NCBI GenBank assembly: GCA_029555925.1
Contig: JAKPQU010000265.1
Location: forward strand, 1-9,389
Source of the DNA: Bacillota bacterium
Lineage (GTDB): Bacteria; Eremiobacterota; SpSt-956; JAKJGF01
DNA length: 9,389 bases
Direction: 5' to 3'
The translations under genes were made by a program, and so were the position numbers. Below the pieces are notes generated by a model, which did no database searches, was not told the DNA's origin, and saw only the letters and a program-made list of their open reading frames with translations. Below are positions 6,475 through 9,389 of this stretch, in pieces. The number at the start of each line of letters is the position of its first letter. The stretch's first letter is position 1.

Positions 6475-8430
6475 TTATACCTCTGTAACAGGTATTTTCA
6501 CAGTAAAAGTGCTCCCCTTTCCAGCTTCACTTTCCACAGTGATTTCTCCATTATGTTTTTTTATTATATCATAGGTTATGCTTAACCCCAGGCCTGTCCC
6601 TTTCCCTACATCTTTTGTAGTAAAAAAAGGCTCGAAAATTCTATTTTTTATCTCTTCAGACATGCCGTGCCCCGTATCTGATATAGATATAAAAATATTT
6701 CCTCCGTCATGCCAGGTTTTTATAATTATTTCGCCAAAATGTTCAATTGCCTGAGCTGCATTTACAAGTAAATTCATAAATACCTGATTGAGTTCCTGGG
6801 GATAACATTTGATTTTCGGAATAGTTCCGTATTCTTTTTTTACTTCCGCCTTATATTTAAGTTCATTCCATACTATATTCACAGTGCTTTCAATACATTC
6901 GTTTATATCGGCTTCTTTATAAGAGGCCTCATCTATTCGTGAAAAGGTTTTTAAATTCTGAACTATTTTACTTACCCTTTCTGTACCATCGAGGGATTCT
7001 TTAATAAGGTCACAGATATCTTCTTTAATATAATCAATTTTTAATTTCTTTTTTTTACTGTTCATTTCATCAAGGACTTCTTTTAAGTTCAATTTTTCTA
7101 TAATCTCTGATTGAAAATCAATAAATTCAGTAAATTTATCTATATATTTATTGAGAGCCCTTAAATTTCCGGAAACAAATCCTATGGGATTATTTATTTC
7201 ATGAGCCACTCCTGCGGCTAACTGTCCTATGGAAGCCATTTTCTCCCTCTGGAGTATTGTAGATTGAGCGGCTTTAAGTTCTTTATAGGTATCTTCAAGT
7301 TTTCTGTGACTTTCCCATACTTCTTCTTCGGCTTTCTTTCTGTCTGTAATATTTTCATGAGAAATAACTATTCTTACAGGGCCTCCATGAGAAAATTTTG
7401 TTACTTTTCCCGTAAACCATCTCTGTTCTACCGGAGAATCGCAGGAATATTCAAGAGAAAATACATCTTTCTCACCTTTCATTACCTTTCTTATTCCTCC
7501 GGCAAACTCCCTTGCATCTTCGGCAAATTCTCCTGTGGCTCCGTCACAGACGTGAAGATAATTTGCACCTTCACAGACATTTACTTCTGCATTATTTTCT
7601 ATGGCAAAATCTTCCCATGCCTTATTAACGGTAATAATTTCTCCATGTTCGTCTACTATTGCAATATGAGCTGAAAGAGAATCTATAGTAGAGCGAAGAA
7701 ATTTTTCGCTGTCTCTTATAGCTTCTTCTATTTTTTTCCTCTGGGTTATATCTCTTAAAATGCCTGTCGCATGCCAGAACCCCTTTATGTTTACCGATGA
7801 AAGAGAAATTTCTACAGGAAATTCTTCACCGTTTTTTCTTGCAGCAGTCAGTTCAAATGTTTTTTCCGAAGTTACCTCTTTGGCTTTCTTCATAAATTCT
7901 TTGAAAATTTTGAGATAATTAGAGCGAAATCTTTCAGGAACAACAAGACTGATAAAGTTTTTTGCAGTTGCTTCCTGTCTTTTATAACCGAATATTTTTT
8001 CGGCCCCTTTATTCCATATAGAAATATTGCCTTCAGCATCAAGCATAACAATGCCGTCCATGACAGAATTACCAATAATTCTGAATTTCTCCTCACTTTC
8101 TCTGAGATCTCTTTCTATCTGAATATTCTGTAAGGCAAGGAGAGACAGTTGATTCGCTATGAGATGCAGGGCTTCACAAATTTTTTTAAACTGCGGTACA
8201 GGCATTCTTTTGACTTCTTTTAATGCACTGTAATATTCTTTTTCATCTGCTTCTATTTCCCTGGCATAGTCCATCATTTTTTCTATATCGGCATCTTCGT
8301 CAAGTATTTGTCCTATAAGCCAGTTTGCCACATGTCTGTTACCTACTCTGATACTTGTTCCTCCGTCCCAGAGGGAGCCGCTCAGGCAAGGTTGAAATAC
8401 AGGGCCTGAAGGATTGTATTTCCCCAGCAT
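6475..8430 (-). CDS. PocR-PAS-PAS-HisKA-HATPase sensor histidine kinase (3' part of a frame-split gene)
   Basis: The ATG-initiated frame gives 651 residues, but its first Met falls in the middle of a PocR domain and the same frame is coding up to 8700. Joined across 8695-8701 with the 5' part, the protein would have about 886 residues. In 651-numbering: rest of PocR 1-110 (PCLSGSLWDGG, VANWLIGQ), PAS 112-232, second PAS 243-367, coiled coil 370-395, DHp with H-box HEINNP and H410, HATPase_c N-box 548-562, G1 DTGHGM at 585, F-box FEPFFTT at 599 and G2 GKGTGLGLS at 609. PocR (PF10114) is a PAS-like sensor domain proposed in the literature to bind small hydrocarbon derivatives. The upstream coding contains the conserved cysteines of PocR (FCRLC and NC, then PCLSG). 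If the split is real, the 3' product would lack half its sensor and have no obvious ribosome binding site. Confidence 0.88.
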   Translation of the reverse strand: MLGKYNPSGPVFQPCLSGSLWDGGTSIRVGNRHVANWLIGQILDEDADIEKMMDYAREIEADEKEYYSALKEVKRMPVPQFKKICEALHLIANQLSLLALQNIQIERDLRESEEKFRIIGNSVMDGIVMLDAEGNISIWNKGAEKIFGYKRQEATAKNFISLVVPERFRSNYLKIFKEFMKKAKEVTSEKTFELTAARKNGEEFPVEISLSSVNIKGFWHATGILRDITQRKKIEEAIRDSEKFLRSTIDSLSAHIAIVDEHGEIITVNKAWEDFAIENNAEVNVCEGANYLHVCDGATGEFAEDAREFAGGIRKVMKGEKDVFSLEYSCDSPVEQRWFTGKVTKFSHGGPVRIVISHENITDRKKAEEEVWESHRKLEDTYKELKAAQSTILQREKMASIGQLAAGVAHEINNPIGFVSGNLRALNKYIDKFTEFIDFQSEIIEKLNLKEVLDEMNSKKKKLKIDYIKEDICDLIKESLDGTERVSKIVQNLKTFSRIDEASYKEADINECIESTVNIVWNELKYKAEVKKEYGTIPKIKCYPQELNQVFMNLLVNAAQAIEHFGEIIIKTWHDGGNIFISISDTGHGMSEEIKNRIFEPFFTTKDVGKGTGLGLSITYDIIKKHNGEITVESEAGKGSTFTVKIPVTEV

Positions 8431-8624
8431 GGCATCGGAATGATAACAATTTTTCCTTCCTTTCTCGGTCTTTCTTATGATATCATTGCAGAGCCTGCAG
8501 AAATTACTCGGTTTTGTAATAGGGGTGCCGTCAACTTCCGTAATGATTGATGCTACACCTGTAGCTTCCGAAAAAATATCCTGTATCTTCTGTATTTCAT
8601 CTATGTGGAAGAGATCATGAAAGG

Positions 8625-9134
8625 TTATATTCTCTGTATTGACATCGGGATGTTCCGGGGGAATAAGTTTTTGTTTGAGTATTTCCTGTAACTGTTTTTT
8701 TCAGTATTATCTCTGGCAATGATGACATATTTATTATTTAAGATTTTTACAGGTCTGAAGAGGATATTTTTCAGGGAACCGTCTTTACATGTTATATCTA
8801 TATTTAGCTCTGACGGTTCCGGATTTTCATTCTCTTTCATAGCCTCTTTCCATTCTGCCATGACTGTTTCCCTGTATTCTCTTTCGGGGCATATAAGGTC
8901 AAACAGATCTATGAGTGAATCTATGTTGTGAAGGTTATAACCGGAGATTTTTCCGAATTCTGTATTTATATATTGGATTGTGTCATCTCCTTCCAGAAGC
9001 AATGCAGGTAAAGGAAGGGAAGCAAGGATTTTAATGAGACTTTTTTCGCCTGATATGTCTTCAAGCCCTTTTACACGGAGTTTAAGATGGTCTATTTCGT
9101 CATGAAGTTTTTTTATTGTATCCTGCTCTCCCAT
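8625..9134 (-). CDS. PAS-domain N-terminal part of the frame-split PocR kinase
   Basis: The start ATG at 9134 (MGEQDTIKKL) has AGGAGAG seven bases upstream, so it is preferred over the Met at 9209, whose extra 25 residues are encoded by the 7-bp repeats. As read, the frame gives 169 residues: a short coiled coil (about 7-28) and a PAS domain (about 33-143) ending in ARDNTEK. After the seven-A run the frame yields about 22 unrelated residues (from NSYRK) and stops. Shifting by one base at 8695-8701 instead continues as EKKQLQEILKQ into the PocR domain and the complete kinase. Either the run lost one A (mutation or sequencing error), or ribosomes slip there. It is the first gene of the apparent operon. 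Confidence 0.8.
   Translation of the reverse strand: MGEQDTIKKLHDEIDHLKLRVKGLEDISGEKSLIKILASLPLPALLLEGDDTIQYINTEFGKISGYNLHNIDSLIDLFDLICPEREYRETVMAEWKEAMKENENPEPSELNIDITCKDGSLKNILFRPVKILNNKYVIIARDNTEKNSYRKYSNKNLFPRNIPMSIQRI
8695..8701 (-). other. Frameshift site in a seven-A run (A AAA AAC context)
   Basis: In the reading frame of the 5' part the minus strand reads GAA AAA AAC AGT. Moving back one base gives GAA AAA A/AA CAG and enters the PocR frame. The frame geometry matches the classic -1 slippery heptamer A AAA AAC. An eight-A run would restore one continuous gene without slippage. The frame of the 3' part has a TGA directly upstream (8701-8703), so the two frames overlap by only a few bases at this point. 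No strong downstream stem-loop is obvious. Confidence 0.85.
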
Positions 9135-9141
9135 TTGTGTT

Positions 9142-9148
9142 CTCTCCT
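9142..9148 (-). promoter_or_regulatory. Ribosome binding site of the first gene
   Basis: Minus-strand AGGAGAG with a 7-base spacer to the ATG at 9134. It is the strongest start signal in this region and rules against the upstream Met at 9209. Confidence 0.75.
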
Positions 9149-9158
9149 GTAAAGTAGT

Positions 9159-9179
9159 GAATAGCGAATAGCGAATAGC
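9159..9179. repeat. Three perfect tandem copies of GAATAGC
   Basis: GAATAGC repeats three times in the 5' leader of the first gene, with a partial preceding unit (TAGTGAATAGC). The period of seven is the same as in the 1191-1260 block, though the unit differs. Short heptamer tandem repeats in intergenic DNA are known from several bacterial groups, for example the STRR repeats of cyanobacteria. The open frame running through it is an artefact. Confidence 0.8.
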
Positions 9180-9209
9180 AGGTAATATATTATTCTCTTC
9201 ACTTTTCAC

Positions 9210-9389
9210 TAAATATTATATAGGAAAAGAAGAAAAATATAAAGAGAAAGAAAAAAATAATAGGAGAAAATCTTATACTATTTAGCTTTAGACATAGTAG
9301 TCTGCCTGCCTGGTGTTCCGGAGAAAAAAATATCACGGCAGCACAGGTATATTTTATTGAATTATAATGTAAAGTAGCATGATATAAGC
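9210..9389. other. Upstream region of the operon: polypurine tract and unassigned GC-richer patch
   Basis: From about 9222 to 9270 the plus strand is almost all purine (A with G), so the minus-strand leader is pyrimidine-rich. From about 9300 to 9345 the sequence is GC-richer than its surroundings. Short stop-bounded frames cross this patch on both strands, but none has a start codon with a ribosome binding site and I recognise none of them. A weak dyad (TACTAT 9276-9281 and ATAGTA 9294-9299) lies between the two parts. Confidence 0.4.
9215..9243 (-). promoter_or_regulatory. Candidate sigma-70-type promoter for the kinase operon
   Basis: The minus strand has TTTATA (9243-9238), a 17-base spacer and TATAAT (9220-9215). 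The -10 is perfect and the -35 matches four of six consensus bases. Transcription would start near 9207, giving a leader of about 70 bases that contains the GAATAGC repeats and the ribosome binding site. In such AT-rich sequence chance matches are common. Confidence 0.3.

Noticed and set aside
7264..7674. Plus-strand open frame of 136 codons and the other plus-strand frames over the kinase genes
   Set aside because: Each lies opposite well-conserved kinase coding, has low-complexity Phe/Ser/Tyr-rich translation and matches no domain.
7890..8096. Minus-strand frame of 68 codons inside the PocR kinase
   Set aside because: It is an out-of-frame shadow of the PAS domain, as is the 60-codon frame at 2351-2533 inside the hybrid kinase.
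9135..9209. N-terminal extension of the first gene starting at the Met at 9209
   Set aside because: It has no ribosome binding site and is encoded by the GAATAGC repeats and AT-rich leader; the ATG at 9134 has AGGAGAG at ideal spacing.
9278..9367. Short stop-bounded frames on both strands across the GC-richer patch (minus 9278-9361, plus 9224-9367)
   Set aside because: Neither has a start codon with a ribosome binding site and neither resembles a protein that I recognise; overlapping openness on both strands suggests composition rather than coding.

Overview
The window is one AT-rich, co-directional block of two-component signalling genes, all on the minus strand and so read from right to left. 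No gene fixes the taxonomy. AT-rich coding with Shine-Dalgarno sites, PocR-type and multi-PAS cytosolic kinases, 7-bp intergenic repeats and HEINNP-type H-boxes suggests an environmental Gram-negative bacterium with many sensor kinases. Nitrospirota- or Desulfobacterota-like lineages are a guess, not a result.

Layout in transcription order. 9389-9135: upstream region with a polypurine tract, a candidate promoter, three 7-bp repeats and a strong ribosome binding site. 9134-6475: one PAS-PocR-PAS-PAS-HisKA-HATPase kinase of about 886 residues, split into two frames by a one-base discrepancy in a run of seven A (8695-8701). 6409-3932: PAS-PAS-PAS-GAF-HisKA-HATPase kinase. 3966-3211: stand-alone tandem receiver protein, overlapping the kinase before it. 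3206-1302: REC-PAS-HisKA-HATPase-REC hybrid kinase, starting four bases after the previous stop. 1301-1096: spacer with a stop-codon dyad, a 7-bp-repeat hairpin and the last 24 codons of an otherwise lost histidine kinase. 1095-52: REC-PAS-HisKA protein cut off just after its phosphorylatable DHp helix and lacking the ATPase domain. 55-1: a hairpin-bearing, GC-richer end that I interpret as the right end of an IS200/IS605-type element. It supplies the stop codon of the truncated kinase.

How they could work together (inference): three catalytic kinases and five receiver domains sit together, with no DNA-binding, enzymatic or HPt output in view. The tandem receiver and the terminal REC of the hybrid kinase are natural phosphate hubs, and the ATPase-less REC-PAS-DHp protein could be a phosphate acceptor or decoy. 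No transmembrane segment or signal peptide is evident in any protein, so all should be cytosolic sensors. The locus also shows decay and remodelling: an element-truncated kinase, a frameshifted kinase, a leftover kinase tail, and a kinase that combines the front half of one neighbour with the DHp of another. No tRNA, rRNA, CRISPR array or convincing intrinsic terminator was seen. All plus-strand open frames look like shadows of the minus-strand genes.
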